DNA of 64,000 nt from Auricularia sp. M13 (GCA_037042915.1 CM073197.1:4092001-4156000); one strand, 5' to 3'; positions 20,442 through 31,904 are shown, numbered from the stretch's first letter. The notes: a model not told the origin generated them from the letters alone. Translations and numbers: made by a program.

Positions 20442-22454
20442 TCACAGCGACAGAGCGTCGAGGAGGCGGCCGAGGCTGAGGTCGGGGCACACCAAGTCGC
20501 GCTTGCCCACGGGGAGCGCGCGCGCTGCGTGCGGGACGTCTCGCACCAGCATCCGGGACTTGGTCGACGCGCCGAAGCACTTGTCGAACACGTTGATGCC
20601 CGTCTTGAAAATGTCGAACTTGGCGTCCTTGTCGAAGATGCCCTTGATCGAGCCCTCCGCGCCGGCGGAGATGTCGATCGCGCCGTCGAGCTTTGCGCAC
20701 CCGTTCGCCTGCGCCTCCGCGCTGGTGTCGCGCTTCGTCGCGTCGTGCACGGGGATCGTGACGTGGATCATGCCGAGTGCGTCCTTGAGCGCCTCGAGCG
20801 CGTCCTCGATCTTCGTGTCCGACTCGTTGGGCGGAGGCGTGCTCGTGCTCACGTCGTCCGCGGGGACCTTGGTGTCCGACTCGCCGCCGGTGCCCACCTC
20901 GACGTTCGCGGACGCGTCGACGTGCATGTCGAGCGTGGCGGATGCATCCAGGTCGAGGTAGATAGAGGCCTTCGCGAGACCGGCGAGGAGCTTGATACCG
21001 ACCTCAACACGGGGGATGACGTGCGCCTCGACAACACCGTCAGCGGTAACGCTCGGGTCGAGCGACAGCTTGAAGGCTACACGGAGTCAGACAGCGCTGA
21101 CAGTCAGACACGTAACGCCAGCTTACGAGTGTCGATGTGCGAGGTCTGAGCCGACGAGCCGGATTCATCGTCAGGAGGGAATGCGAGCTGGACGTCAGGC
21201 CACGACCACGAAACACCGGTCTTGATCTATATCGCGCGGTCACTCAGAAAGCTGCTTCACACAAGCCCGAAGTCATACGCACGTTGGCCTCGACCTCAAG
21301 GTCGGCCTGCAGCTTGCCGTTGACCACGAACTGCGGACCAAGTTCAATGATGCTGCAACGTGGCGGATAATCAGCAACAGTTCGATGGAATGGGAAAGAC
21401 GGCGCGAATCTTGCTCTGATGGCATGATAGCACGCGCGACATACCCAGGCAGGTTCAGGCCGGGCAGGCCAGCGCTGTACAGCTTCTGCAGACCCGTGTC
21501 CAGCTTGCCAGTTGCATAGGCGTTGATATCGAAGAGCGCGGACGCAGAGCCGTTGAGCTCTGAAGAATGTGAAGAGCAATCCAGATCAGGGGCCTGGCCA
21601 ACGGCAAAGCAGAGATATCACGCACTTCCGATGAGCTGCATCTTGCTGATCTTGGGCGGGAAGATGTGGCCCTCGACCGCGAAGCCGAAGCCAACCTGCG
21701 CATCGAGGTCGACGTTCAGGTCGACGTCGAGGCCGGCGGTGAAGCCCGCGCCGCCCTCGGCGGCGACCGGGCAGTCGATGTCGGTCTTGAAGAGCTCGAA
21801 CTCCTTGTGCAGGTCGATGGGCGGCAGGTTGACCGTCTTGGTCTTCGAGAACTTCGAGACCGCCGCGAAGGACTTGAACGACTGCGAGTCACCATCCTCT
21901 TCGGGCACGACGCCCTTGACGTTGGACGTGGTGATGGAGAACTCGACCTCGTCGCCCTCCGCGCGCTGGATCTTGCTGAAGTCGTAGTCGAGCACGACCG
22001 CGTGCTCCTCGACGTCGCGCCGCCAGAGTGCCAACGCGCTGCTGCGCTTCGTGACGTCCTGCGTGCGCGCGACGCGCGCGAACGGGCCCGTGCCGCAGTC
22101 GTCCGGCAGGCGCACGATGGTGTCGACCGCGCTGTCGCCCTCGAACAGGCTCGCGCACGCCGCGTCGCCGTCAGGGCAGCGGATGGTCACGTGGGCCTCG
22201 CCGTCCGCCCACAGCGGGTCGCAGCCGAGGATCTCCCAGCCCGCGGCGGGCGTGAGGTCGGAGAGCGCGGCGGTCGAGCCGCGCAGGCGCACGGACGCGA
22301 ACGCCTTGTTGACGCCGTCGCCCGAGGTGAACGCGCAGCTGCCGCCGGTGCACGCCGCCGCGGACGGCGCGCCCCACTTGTCGCCGGGCTTGATGAACGC
22401 GCCGAGCGCGGACGCCGGGAGGAGGAGCGCGGAGGAGAGGGCGAGCGCGTGCAT
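20442..22454 (-). CDS. Large secreted protein, possibly DUF7029/DUF7223-like
   Basis: Exon 1 (21626-22454) starts with a signal peptide, MHALALSSALLLPASALG. Further exons are 21445-21559, one around 21290-21355 and later ones down to the stop. Exon 1 to exon 2 and exon 2 to exon 3 join in phase. The product is about 600 residues, low in Lys, rich in Asp, Val and Ala, with alternating strands such as GLDVDLNVDLDAQVGFGFAVEG and YLDLDASATLDMHVDASANVEV (split here by a few residues). The N-terminal third holds CTGGSCAFTSGDGVN and three Cys pairs. The pattern recalls fungal secreted proteins with DUF7029 then DUF7223 domains, whose function is unknown; this assignment is from memory. It is expected in the cell wall or medium. 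A GATAAAA element near 22541 may serve as TATA box. Confidence 0.7.
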
Positions 22455-23892
22455 GAAGGACGGGCGCGTAGGGGGAGAAAGGGGAACGAAAGGGAAGGGG
22501 AAAGAAGTTCCTTGCTGGACACGGCTGCGCGTGGGCTGCTTTTATCGGCCTCGCACACTTGGCCGCCACGCGATGCAAGATGAATCAGAGTTGATACATC
22601 GCAGATTGTCGGCCATTGAACACGAGGGCGGATGGCCGTTCATAGCTGCGACAGACAAAGACCCAGGGCACCAGGAGCAGCCACCGGCGTCGGCACGACC
22701 CAGAAGGGCTGCAGTGCACATTGGTGGAGCGGGGCGGGGTCGGCGCTGGTGGGGCAGAGACTAGCGCCGACGAGGGTTTGATGGCCGACGACGGCGTCGC
22801 CAAGATGATAGATATATCCTAGATCATGGACTTGCATAAGATGCTGTGAAGATGGCGGGAGATGATTAGGCATTCAATTTGGACCATACAGGGATAGTGC
22901 ATACCTGCAGCTCGACGCGCAGGACTTCGAGCATTAACGTCTACGACCAGAGTGCGCCAAAGCAGATGAAGCGGCCGGGATTCTTGTTATCGCGTCGAGC
23001 TGGCGTCAGCCGCGAAATCACAGACTCGAAGGAACGGCAGGTGGCGTCGTCCTTGGTGTGAAGGCAAGAGAAGCTTCGCGACGTCGAGGCCGGGTATGTT
23101 GAGCGCTCGACAGCAATGGTGCGCGCGCCACTCGTCCCGCCGGCCAGAGTTCATCGAGATATTCATCGAAAGCAGTCATATCCAAGCGTCCTGAGCATCC
23201 TTCCGACGTATTTTGCGTATTGTACCAGGAGATGCGGACGCGCGCGCATGGCCCAGTTCATCGAGGAATATTTCCTGGACGTACTGCTCTCGTGGGCGGA
23301 TAGGCAGAGTACAAGAGCGAGAATGGCTTGACGCAGCGTTGGCATGCTGTCGACCCGGAGGTGTAAGCGTCGAGCAAGCAGGGTTCGTATGGCTGTTGGC
23401 GATTGGTGGTACGTTCTACACGCCTTGCAAGCTGCGCCGTCTGCTTCATATTTATGCATGAGCCAGTAATTAAACAGATAGTATGCTGCGTACCGTTACT
23501 GACGCGCTCGAACCAAAAGGCCATGGCCAGCCAGCAGAGCCGGTTACATGGGTCCAGGTCAACCGGGAAAGCTCATAGTCCAGGAATTACTGGAAATTAT
23601 GGCGAGCATGGCGTAGATTCTGAGCGCTGATATAGAGTATAACGGCACATACGTGGCTCCAGCTTGAGTTCCCAAACTACAGAGCAGAGGTCAGAGGCCG
23701 AGCATGCACGGGTTGAAGAGGTGAACGCGTTTTCAAACCCAGCTGTTGTCTTTTTTCCCGAACCATCGTGCCATTCATGGACGCGCTCGCACACTTTATC
23801 TTTCGTGAACTGCGAAATGCTTGCCTTGAGTGAATTGCGCAATGCTTGCATACGCGCCAGGCCTCGAATAATCTATATGACCTGTCTCAGCT
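22455..23892. other. No supportable gene
   Basis: Contains the promoter side of the secreted-protein gene and then mixed sequence. Short frames on both strands have no domains. I see no repeat besides the element that starts at 23895. Confidence 0.4.
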
Positions 23893-23894
23893 TA

Positions 23895-24044
23895 CTGTAC
23901 CATTACGACCATTTGTTCATCTTATCGAAAAAATCTTATCTGATGGAGCTCTGATAAGTAATCGGAGGCGATTTATGGTATCTAACCTTTTTCTCAGCGG
24001 CCAGCGTTACATGTTACAATGAACATATGGTCGTAATGGTACAG
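23895..24044. mobile_element. 150-base MITE with 26-base inverted ends and TA flanks
   Basis: CTGTACCATTACGACCAT at the left end and its complement at the right end pair over about 26 bases with one mismatch, and both sides are flanked by TA. The centre holds a smaller palindrome around a GAGCTC. No coding capacity. Size, ends and TA target suggest a Tc1/mariner-derived MITE. Confidence 0.75.
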
Positions 24045-24385
24045 TATGTCTTGCGCTGTGCGGCTTGTGCACGCTTCAGGCTTTACGATGGATACCTCTA
24101 GCCGTCTGACGCATGACTCTCACGGCTCGAAATGACTGTAGCCATGATTGAAGGCTCCAGAGACTATTCTTGGCATAGTAATTTCGACTGGTCTGCGCAG
24201 CGCATTCTTCGCGATAAAGGAAACTCTTGCACTCACGACAATTCTACCATTCTCTACCAGAATCAGATTGGACGTTCTCTATGAAAAGCGCTTAACTCTA
24301 GTCTCGCCGCGATACAAGTGACACCGGTAGACGTCGACGAAATACCAGCATTCTTCCCGTCGTCTTTTGCACACGCTAAGTCGGT

Positions 24386-26033
24386 CTACACCTCCAGCGG
24401 CACGTATTCTGGCGCGCCCTCCACACCCAACTCCTGCACCACGCGCCCGAACTCCTGAAGAAACGGCGCCCGGAGATGGTGCTCGAGGTAGAACGTGACC
24501 TCTGCCGCCCCCTTGTGACTTGTCCAAGTCCCGTCTGGGCGGAGCGTTGGATTCGGCGTGAATATCTTGATGTAGCTTATGAAAAGGTCAGCATTTAACG
24601 CCCCAAATGATCAAACAGTCTACCGTGGTGCTCTCGTGCAAGTATGATAAAATCGCGCCCTCCCCTCGTACCCAAAATGCGCCAGGGTCCAATCGAAAGG
24701 CCGCGTACTATTGACGTTGACCGCGCCGGAGCTCGAGGAGAAGTCCAACGCGCGCGGCGGCGTGGCGTTGGCGGCTGCAGCGAACTTCTTGCCGCACACT
24801 GCGATGTTGGCGCGGACGTGGGCGGGGTCGCGAGAGAGCTGGAGCGACGCGCGGATGGAGCTTGCGAGGTCGTACGCGTAGGACGGCGAGGACGGTGAAG
24901 ATGTAGTGGGGAGGTCGGCTACGGCTTGGATGAGCGCGTTGCAGGCAGCTGTACGTGGAATTGGCGCGACGCCGCGATACTGCAGTGCCCCAGAAGTTGA
25001 GTTGCATTGCACAGATGAGGGGCCGTGAGAGACGTACGTTCACGATGTTGGTAACTCGAGTGATCTCGACCTCTCCGTGTTCGCGATGTACGCGGGTTAT
25101 GGCCACCGTCAGCGCGCTGACGAGACAGTCCTGTGTGGACAGACTCGGAGGAACAACATCTTCCTGACTGGAGATCAAAGCAAGGATACCTTTGCGAATC
25201 TGATTAATCTGCAGAGCGCTGAGGCGTATATCGATCCGCGTTGTCGCCGGAACCCGCACGCCATTGCTCGAAGGAAGTGAGACTTGTCTATCCAGCCAAG
25301 GCGTCTCGATCCTCGCTCCCTCCAAGTCTTGAACATTCTCCGGGTTCGGCGGGTAACTGTAAACGATGTCCTCTTCCGGTTCGAGATTCTGATAGAGCGA
25401 GGAGACGGCCCGCATGAACGTCGCCATGCCAAACCCGTCCCCGACGACATGTGACGCGCAGAAGCCGACGACGCTCCAGCTCGCAGCGGGCCCGAGGGTC
25501 AGCGTCATCCTGAGCAGCGGCTCGTCCGATCGTTCTGAGTCAGAGTACAGAGCCCACGGGTTGATTGGGCGCGTGAGGGGATGGAAGGGCGACTGCACGA
25601 TCGGCGCGTCTGCGCCTACGGGAGGCGTAGCTGCTTGGGAGGTGCGGGTGTGCAGGAGCGCGCCGGCGTTGGAGAGTCGAATCTGCAGCATGGCATGATG
25701 AGAATGGGCGGGCGAGAGTCGAGTCATCGAGACGTAACTCACCCGCCAATGGTCGGCAACCTTCTCGAGACGGCCCGCGTGCAGCGGATAGCGCGATAGC
25801 GCGCGTGAAAGCGCGTGCTTGAGGCGCTCGACGTCTATCGGACCTGGTACGACGATCGCCGTATCGACCTGAAAAGCTTTCAAGTGAACATCTGACGACC
25901 GAGAGGAGGCAGGCATCGTACGCACAGGAAACTGCATGTATAAATCCGTTTTCCTCAGCTCGTAAAACTCCTGGGAACCCAGTACTGTTGGCTCTTCAGC
26001 TCGCACAACGCAGGTGTCTTCATGCACGCCCAT
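24386..26033 (-). CDS. BAHD/trichothecene-type O-acyltransferase
   Basis: Exon 1 (25926-26033) encodes 36 residues and joins at 25868 in phase. Further introns lie near 25685-25743 and in the 3' half. The active-site motif HXXXD appears as ASHVVGDGFG, and the fold-typical AIVVPGPIDVERLKHALSRAL precedes it. The second family motif (DFGWG) is replaced by a divergent WTLAHFGYEG near residue 400, so catalysis or cofactor geometry may differ. The C terminus reads GAAEVTFYLEHHL and ends EYVPLEV. Such enzymes move acetyl or longer acyl groups from CoA to alcohols or amines of secondary metabolites. No other biosynthetic genes are adjacent. An upstream in-frame ATG near 26080 is an alternative start. 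Confidence 0.82.
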
Positions 26034-26500
26034 AATGGCAACCGCGGAGGAGGCAGAGAAGTCTCTATATGAGTGAGTCATCTTATCCAGGAACGTGAAC
26101 GGTGGATGTCGGCCGAGGAGAAGATTCTGTATTTGGTAGGGGTTATGTAAGATGGAGACCATTGGGAGGAGGTATCTTATCTGATCAGTTACCATAAGGG
26201 CGCAAGTATGTTGTGGACAATGCACCAGACATCTCGCTCACTGGAAAAATGCTACCTGAGCTAGATCGACATCTTCCGGGTAATAATGACGATGTATCGT
26301 CTGCTAAATCTGCGCGATGAGCATGCCAATATTCGACGGATAGCGCCTTGTGTGACGCCCGTACAGTCGTGGCTAGGGCTAGGCTATGCAAGGGGCTAGG
26401 CTATGCAAGTAGGCGAGTCAAGTTGCGCTGCAGGGCCGCCGGCTGTCTCCGCACGTTCGACTCTGAGCTGCATCTACCTACCTGCCTCTAGCCCGGTAAA

Positions 26501-28141
26501 ATGGACCGCAGTACCCAAAAAACGCAGGCGGGCACACCTGGCCTACTGCGCCTACCAGTTGAACTGCACATCTTGTGGTTTCGATACTTATCTCAACCCA
26601 CGCTCTTGCGGGTCAGCGCGCTCTCGAAGTTCTGGCGAGCTCTGGTTCTGGATGGTCCGGGTTTCTACCTTTTCGTGCGTCTTTGCGCCGCTCGCGGGCA
26701 CCACAAACGGTTTATACAGCATTTAAACTACGCTCGCGTCCACCAACGGCCTATCGCCATATGTTTTGACTTTCCATTTCCACCGACCATCGCGAGCCGC
26801 GATCTCTTGTCCAAAAAATTATCTCCGGCTATCGAACTCTCCATGCACCTTGTTCGTAGAATATCTATCCAATCCGGCGCGCCCCTGTCTGCCTCTGAGG
26901 TCGCATTTCTTGCCACGCCCGCCCCACTCTTACGCGAGTTTGTGTATATGATCGACCCGGCTTGGGAAATGCCTGAGAAAGTATACGACAGCTACAGCGG
27001 CTCCGATTCCGAATATGATTACGACGGATATCACGTTGGGGATATTAATCCTTATGTGCGACTACCTCTTGTCTGCCCGCTCTTTGGACATTGCGCCCCG
27101 ATGCTAACAGTTGTGCGCATTTACGGCGTCACACTGCCGGAAGAACCAGTGACCGCGTTCAGGAACGCAACACACGTCGCACTCGGAGACCTGGGATCTC
27201 TTCCTAGTGTCGGCATGGCCGCCCACTTCCCAGCTACGAAGCATCTCAAGTTGACCACACCGTATAGCGACTATCCGGCAATAATGGGATGCAACCCTTC
27301 TTCATGGATCCACTGGATGTCTCTGACTTCGCTCGATCTGCTCGATTCTGCACGCGTCCTCCCAAAGCTGCTTCTGTTGCTCGATCCAGCCACTGTGCAG
27401 CACCTCAAAATCAACTTTAACGCACACTACCTCTACGAGGGACTGCCCGGGTCCTCTACAATGAGGTCCAGGGCAGAAGAGCGGCGCGACTTCGAGGCTC
27501 GCGATGCCGACTGGGCTGCCTGTCTTGCCCACCTCGCTTGTCCTAGTACTCTACATATTTTCAGCACCTTGCTGAATTCGTACGGGACTCTTGTACTAGA
27601 CGTTCACGCGACGGTGCGATCGGCCTCTGATTCTCGCACGGTCACCTTCTACGCAGACGACTATGCTTTCTGCGACCAGCGTGATCTCGGGCGGCAGTAC
27701 AGCCCGCTCTCGGGTCTTGCTTCGCTGAGCCCGGTGCTAACGGAGGTGACGCTGGAGCAGGCGCATCTGCTTGCGATTTTTCACATCACGATATCATTGC
27801 CCGCGCTGCGTCTGCTCCACGTTCGCATCAAAGGCACGAATGGGAGGTCCAGATCGTTCTGGCAGGTTACCGACTGCGTAACATCGGCCCAGTTGACATG
27901 CCCACTCGGCAGCGAAGGTTTTCCGCAGGTGCCTACTAGCAAGTACGCACTGGACGTACCTGCGCTCGAATCGCTCATACTGTCTAATGAGCTGGGCGAA
28001 GCGAGCATCGCCTCGCACGAGTTGGCGCATTTTGGACATGCGCTAGGAATCCACTCTCGTGGGCCTGACAAGAGGCCCAACTTGGTTTTGCGTGGTGTGC
28101 AAGTAGTGGATGGAACGTACCATGCGGCGTTCTTTGTCTGA
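26501..28141 (+). CDS. F-box-like protein, orphan family (convergent pair, copy 1)
   Basis: An uninterrupted 546-codon frame. Residues 15-50 form an F-box-like helix set, LRLPVELHILWFRYLSQPTL and LRVSALSKFWRAL. The rest is a long alpha/beta region without clear leucine-rich repeat periodicity, with an acidic Tyr/Ser loop near residue 165. F-box proteins join targets to SCF ubiquitin ligases through Skp1, and the C-terminal part would bind the target. The C terminus shares a block, HELAHFGHALG...PDKRPNLVLRGV, with the neighbour on the other strand. The two are paralogs and face each other tail to tail with about 150 bases between stops. Confidence 0.8.
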   Translation: MDRSTQKTQAGTPGLLRLPVELHILWFRYLSQPTLLRVSALSKFWRALVLDGPGFYLFVRLCAARGHHKRFIQHLNYARVHQRPIAICFDFPFPPTIASRDLLSKKLSPAIELSMHLVRRISIQSGAPLSASEVAFLATPAPLLREFVYMIDPAWEMPEKVYDSYSGSDSEYDYDGYHVGDINPYVRLPLVCPLFGHCAPMLTVVRIYGVTLPEEPVTAFRNATHVALGDLGSLPSVGMAAHFPATKHLKLTTPYSDYPAIMGCNPSSWIHWMSLTSLDLLDSARVLPKLLLLLDPATVQHLKINFNAHYLYEGLPGSSTMRSRAEERRDFEARDADWAACLAHLACPSTLHIFSTLLNSYGTLVLDVHATVRSASDSRTVTFYADDYAFCDQRDLGRQYSPLSGLASLSPVLTEVTLEQAHLLAIFHITISLPALRLLHVRIKGTNGRSRSFWQVTDCVTSAQLTCPLGSEGFPQVPTSKYALDVPALESLILSNELGEASIASHELAHFGHALGIHSRGPDKRPNLVLRGVQVVDGTYHAAFFV

Positions 28142-28292
28142 TGAGTGGTACATGCACCGTGCCTTTTGCTCATTGCGAGAATATGTTTCTGTCACAAATC
28201 GGAATCATGTACCGAACTAGGTATTGGTAAAAATTCGCTAGCAGTCCCGGTAGGCCAGTGAATATAGACTCTCTGTATCTGACTCCTCGTGA

Positions 28293-29942
28293 TCACACAA
28301 TACTGCTGGTGCAGGTTCCGTTGAAACCTTGAGGCAAAGTAAGTAAATAGCGTTCTAGCCGTAGATCAGCCCTCACCGCAGAAAAAGCCTTGAGGTGGTG
28401 CTCTCCGTCTGTTAGATGCACGCCGGCCAGAATAAGACGTGGTTTGGACTGCGAGTCGCGCGCCAGCAGTCCGAGAGCGTGTCCGAAGTGCGCCAGCTCG
28501 TGTGTACAAACGATCACACATTCCTCGATAGCGTGCAGCGAGACTTCCTCTAGCACCGGGCACACTATGGCCTGCTCTGGCGGATGGGCGCGCTTGGCAT
28601 CGTCGAGTGTGCACGAATAGGGTCTATCCTTGGCGTTCTGCGCATTCTGGTCCCGCCAGAATCGTTTTCGCTCCATATCCACTATTATGGCGAGGCGGTG
28701 AAGGGACGGGAAGTGCGTTGAGATGTCGAAAAGTAATGAGATGTAGATGAGCTCGATCTTCACGTCCGTCAACTGGTTATGTATCACTGAAAGTTGCGCG
28801 GGTTGTTCGTAAATACCCCGACAGGGTAATACGCCGTAAAACGTGAGCGAACGACCAGGTTTATCGGCCGTAGACACCGTGGCACGCCATACGAATGGAC
28901 CTCCTCGTTTGTCCTCCTCTGAGGAAATCTGCAAACTACTGGCAGACAGGTTTGCGAGAAAAGGCGCCCATTGAATGAGGCCCCGGCCATCGAATTGTAG
29001 CACAAGGTGGGATATTGCGTATAGATGATTTTGGTCCAGCAATGGCAGAAGCGAGTTATGGGGATCCCCCACCTCGAGCGAGTGGAGAGAGCGAGGAAGC
29101 ACAATCCGTTGGTAGGCTGCCAGTGCCAGTTCTTCGGGGGGCAAAGCACCCAATATGGAAATGGACATGGATTCCGCAGCCGGGAACTGCGCCACAAAAG
29201 GGGTGGCGGGCAGAGCGAGAGCAGTGTCAAACTGCAGCTTGACATGTCTGGCGCCAGTGAGAGCGGGTATCATCTTTGGCGGAAAATAGAGGCTCGGAAG
29301 CTCGATATAGCGCAGTAGCGGAGCAGTTCGACCAAATAATCCAGGGACCAAGAGCGGTTTCTGGAGTTTTTTCGTGCGTCGAGAGGTTGGGGCCGGGCCA
29401 TCGCTGGACGTGTCGGTCGCGGATGCATCGGGACAGTACCCCCCGACGTGCATTTCGACATCTTTGCAGACATAATAGACGAAGGCGCGAAGGACGGGGG
29501 CCGGTTCCAGAATGAAGCCCAGGCAGGAGGTCGGAAGCATCGCGACGGTAATAATGTGTATCTCCCGCACGAGGGACATCGTTTTGCGCAAGACAGGTGA
29601 TATGACCTTTTCGAGGGTCCTGACGCCGCCCTCTCTGAGGCAATACGGAAAGTGGAAACGCACAGACATTCGCAGTCCATGGCGACTGCAGTATGTGAGC
29701 TTCTGGACGAACGACTCCTGCTCCATTCGAATACTCTGGAGTCGGACAGACATGTAGAACTCGGGATGGCGAGTCGCAATCGCCCGCCACCGCTTCGAAA
29801 CAGCCGCCACACACAGAAGCTCGCGCTGGCTCAGATAGTCCATCCATGCTGTGTGCAGTTCGGCCGGCAGATGTAGCGTGTGGTCAGGACCAACAGGCGG
29901 GGGCACGAACCGATCGTGAAGGTCTGAGCGTATTCTCTTCAT
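28293..29942 (-). CDS. F-box-like protein, orphan family (convergent pair, copy 2)
   Basis: A single open frame of 549 codons from the ATG at 29942. The F-box-like segment is LHLPAELHTAWMDYLSQREL then LCVAAVSKRWRAIATRHPEF. The body follows the order of copy 1: PAPVLRAFVYYV, VPGLFGRTAPLLRYIELP, ARHVKLQFD, and the C-terminal HELAHFGHALGLLARDSQSK. The residues HELAH resemble a zinc-protease HExxH, but they lie in a conserved structural block and no further ligands fit, so I do not call a protease. Such F-box families are greatly expanded in agaricomycetes, and their targets are mostly unknown. Confidence 0.8.
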   Translation of the reverse strand: MKRIRSDLHDRFVPPPVGPDHTLHLPAELHTAWMDYLSQRELLCVAAVSKRWRAIATRHPEFYMSVRLQSIRMEQESFVQKLTYCSRHGLRMSVRFHFPYCLREGGVRTLEKVISPVLRKTMSLVREIHIITVAMLPTSCLGFILEPAPVLRAFVYYVCKDVEMHVGGYCPDASATDTSSDGPAPTSRRTKKLQKPLLVPGLFGRTAPLLRYIELPSLYFPPKMIPALTGARHVKLQFDTALALPATPFVAQFPAAESMSISILGALPPEELALAAYQRIVLPRSLHSLEVGDPHNSLLPLLDQNHLYAISHLVLQFDGRGLIQWAPFLANLSASSLQISSEEDKRGGPFVWRATVSTADKPGRSLTFYGVLPCRGIYEQPAQLSVIHNQLTDVKIELIYISLLFDISTHFPSLHRLAIIVDMERKRFWRDQNAQNAKDRPYSCTLDDAKRAHPPEQAIVCPVLEEVSLHAIEECVIVCTHELAHFGHALGLLARDSQSKPRLILAGVHLTDGEHHLKAFSAVRADLRLERYLLTLPQGFNGTCTSSIV

Positions 29943-30316
29943 GGATGAGTCGCGTGTCCAGCGCCGGGACTCTGCGCACTTCCTGCGCACCGTCGAAGGA
30001 AAAACAGAGCGGCAGACACGGGAATTGCCGAATTATCTCGCCAGTGCTCAGTCTTCTGTTTTTTATGACCAGAAAAAAAATCATGGCCACATAGACGCAG
30101 AAGAGGATTGTTAGTCTCCGTCTGGCCGATGCATCGTGGGAACTATCATGAATGCTACTCTGATAGATAGCCTATTCTGGAAGAAGCTCAACTGTTTTGT
30201 CTCACGTTGGAGACGTATTTATCTTCCTAGTAAGCGATAAATCCAGCTCAAGTAGTACTGCTAGTGTGGAAACTTATCATTCAACTCCCGAGCGCATTGA
30301 GTCCGCAAATACGCAC
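29943..30316. other. Intergenic, upstream of the F-box gene
   Basis: No gene seen; AT-rich runs near 30070 and 30220. Confidence 0.5.
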
Positions 30317-31039
30317 CTAAGCTTCATAACCCGGCGGAGAGACCTCAATCGTACCCGCTCTCGGTGATCGCAGGGAGCGGAAGAGGTCGTGAACCGACAT
30401 TCCCGCGCGCTGCATCGCCGAGTGCAGTTCCTCCAGCTCTGGTGCCGTGTGTACCGACTCTCGAGGCTCGGTTGACGTACTGGGCGTCACTACACGCTTC
30501 GGCTCCTTTGGGGCCGCAGATGCGCCCGTGGTGCTGCTTCTGACGGAATATGGCACAGGCCCCTCCGTCAGGGCATGCTCTCGGAGCCGACGACGCCTTC
30601 TGCGCCAGAAGAGGGCAAGTAGAGCGCCCATCCCGAGAATTAGGCCAGCCACTGGCAGCACGACAGCGAGGACGACTTTTGGCTTAACACCGCCATGTTG
30701 TGTAGACAGAGCGACGGTGGTTGAGGATGACGGAGTCGTAGTCGGCAAAGCCGTTGTCGCCGAAGAAGAACCTGGCAATCTCGACGCTGGAACGCCTGCA
30801 GGATTGCTGGGCTGCGTCGCCAATGGAAAGGATACCGATGGAATGGTTATCGAAGGAAAGCTCACAGACGGAACGATTACCGATGGGAAGGGGAAGCTAG
30901 GAAACGGCCAACTCGATGCCCATGGAGGTGCACCTGGACGTATGGAAAACCCGCTCGCGCCGGGAGTTGGAAACCGTTGTGGCTGGCGCCGGTCGCGGGG
31001 AACCCGCGTCTCGAGCTGCGTGATCGTGGCTGCAGGCAT
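30317..31039 (-). CDS. Single-pass membrane protein with family tail, ectodomain reduced (family member 2)
   Basis: The last exon encodes a Pro/Ser/Thr-rich stretch with three to four VPSVSFPSITI-like repeats. One helix follows (VVLAVVLPVAGLILGMGALL), then FWRRRRRRLR, and a tail ending MQRAGMSVHDLFRSL and EVSPPGYEA. The tail matches members 1 and 6. No beta-sandwich ectodomain or signal peptide was found upstream, so either 5' exons are undetected or the ectodomain was lost. The ATG at 31039 is only the first in frame; the open frame extends to about 31060 without ATG. Confidence 0.65.
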   Translation of the reverse strand: MPAATITQLETRVPRDRRQPQRFPTPGASGFSIRPGAPPWASSWPFPSFPFPSVIVPSVSFPSITIPSVSFPLATQPSNPAGVPASRLPGSSSATTALPTTTPSSSTTVALSTQHGGVKPKVVLAVVLPVAGLILGMGALLALFWRRRRRRLREHALTEGPVPYSVRSSTTGASAAPKEPKRVVTPSTSTEPRESVHTAPELEELHSAMQRAGMSVHDLFRSLRSPRAGTIEVSPPGYEA

Positions 31040-31054
31040 GGGCACTGGGGCCAA

Positions 31055-31904
31055 GATGTCTTTGGGCGCGAGATAAAAGTAAAGGAGAACCAGTTCCGCT
31101 CGGGAGAGATAGTCTGAATGATGCAGTCGCGGCGAGAACCCCCCGAAACATGTTTGACTCTCGGGAGGTATGTCGTACTTGGCGGATCATGTATGTATGC
31201 ATGACAAGAAGCTGTGTAGTTCTCGACGTCTGCATCATCATGCACCACTCCGAAACTTCGTCGTGAAGCGGGTCTCAGATGACCCGGAAGCAGATTTCAA
31301 AAGCCACCGGTGTTATGGGAGACTCGCAATGGAAATTCACTCCATGAGTCCGTCAGGTGCATATCCGTGGATCGGGCGTCTATCAATCGATCCGCGGATT
31401 CGTGGATTTGCACCCGGAAGATTTTAACTGGCAAATCCCGGCAATGAATACCTGCTGTCTTTCTTACCCCACCTTCGGCGCCTTGGGCACTTGCTCCTTT
31501 GTTGCAGGTTTCCTCAGGCTCTATTTGTCAGACTATAGCAGAAATCCTGGATCGATGCGTGACGCGATAGGGGGGCTCAGACGATACAAACAACAAATCT
31601 AGCGCTTTCTCGTCTGCTTCATTCCTGCTTCATCTTTGGTTTGGCAATCATCCAGCACACGGAGAGCACGAATATTTGAATCTTATTGACCAGCCTTGTC
31701 CAGGGAATTGATAGCACTGGATTCCGGCTCTTGAGCTTTCGATGTTGGGAGCCTGCTGTCCCAGTGGTATCGTCATTGCCATGAATGCCAGTATTCGCGC
31801 GATACGAGTCTACTCCTACTATCCGTATTAGCGCGTTTCCCTGAATCACTCTCACAATCGGTTACTCGCAGCGCCTCGTTCCATCCTCGCTCCGAGTCCC
31901 AGCT
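31055..31904. other. No supportable gene
   Basis: No domain-bearing frame on either strand. The part near 31060-31250 could contain leader exons of member 2. Confidence 0.35.

Noticed and set aside
21666-22583. 305-codon plus-strand frame opposite the large secreted protein
   Set aside because: Composition (Arg, Gly, Ala, Val, Glu) is typical of the complement of a GC-rich exon.
28020-28530. HELAH in both F-box paralogs as a zinc protease motif
   Set aside because: No third ligand or protease fold is evident, and the block sits at the end of an F-box protein body.
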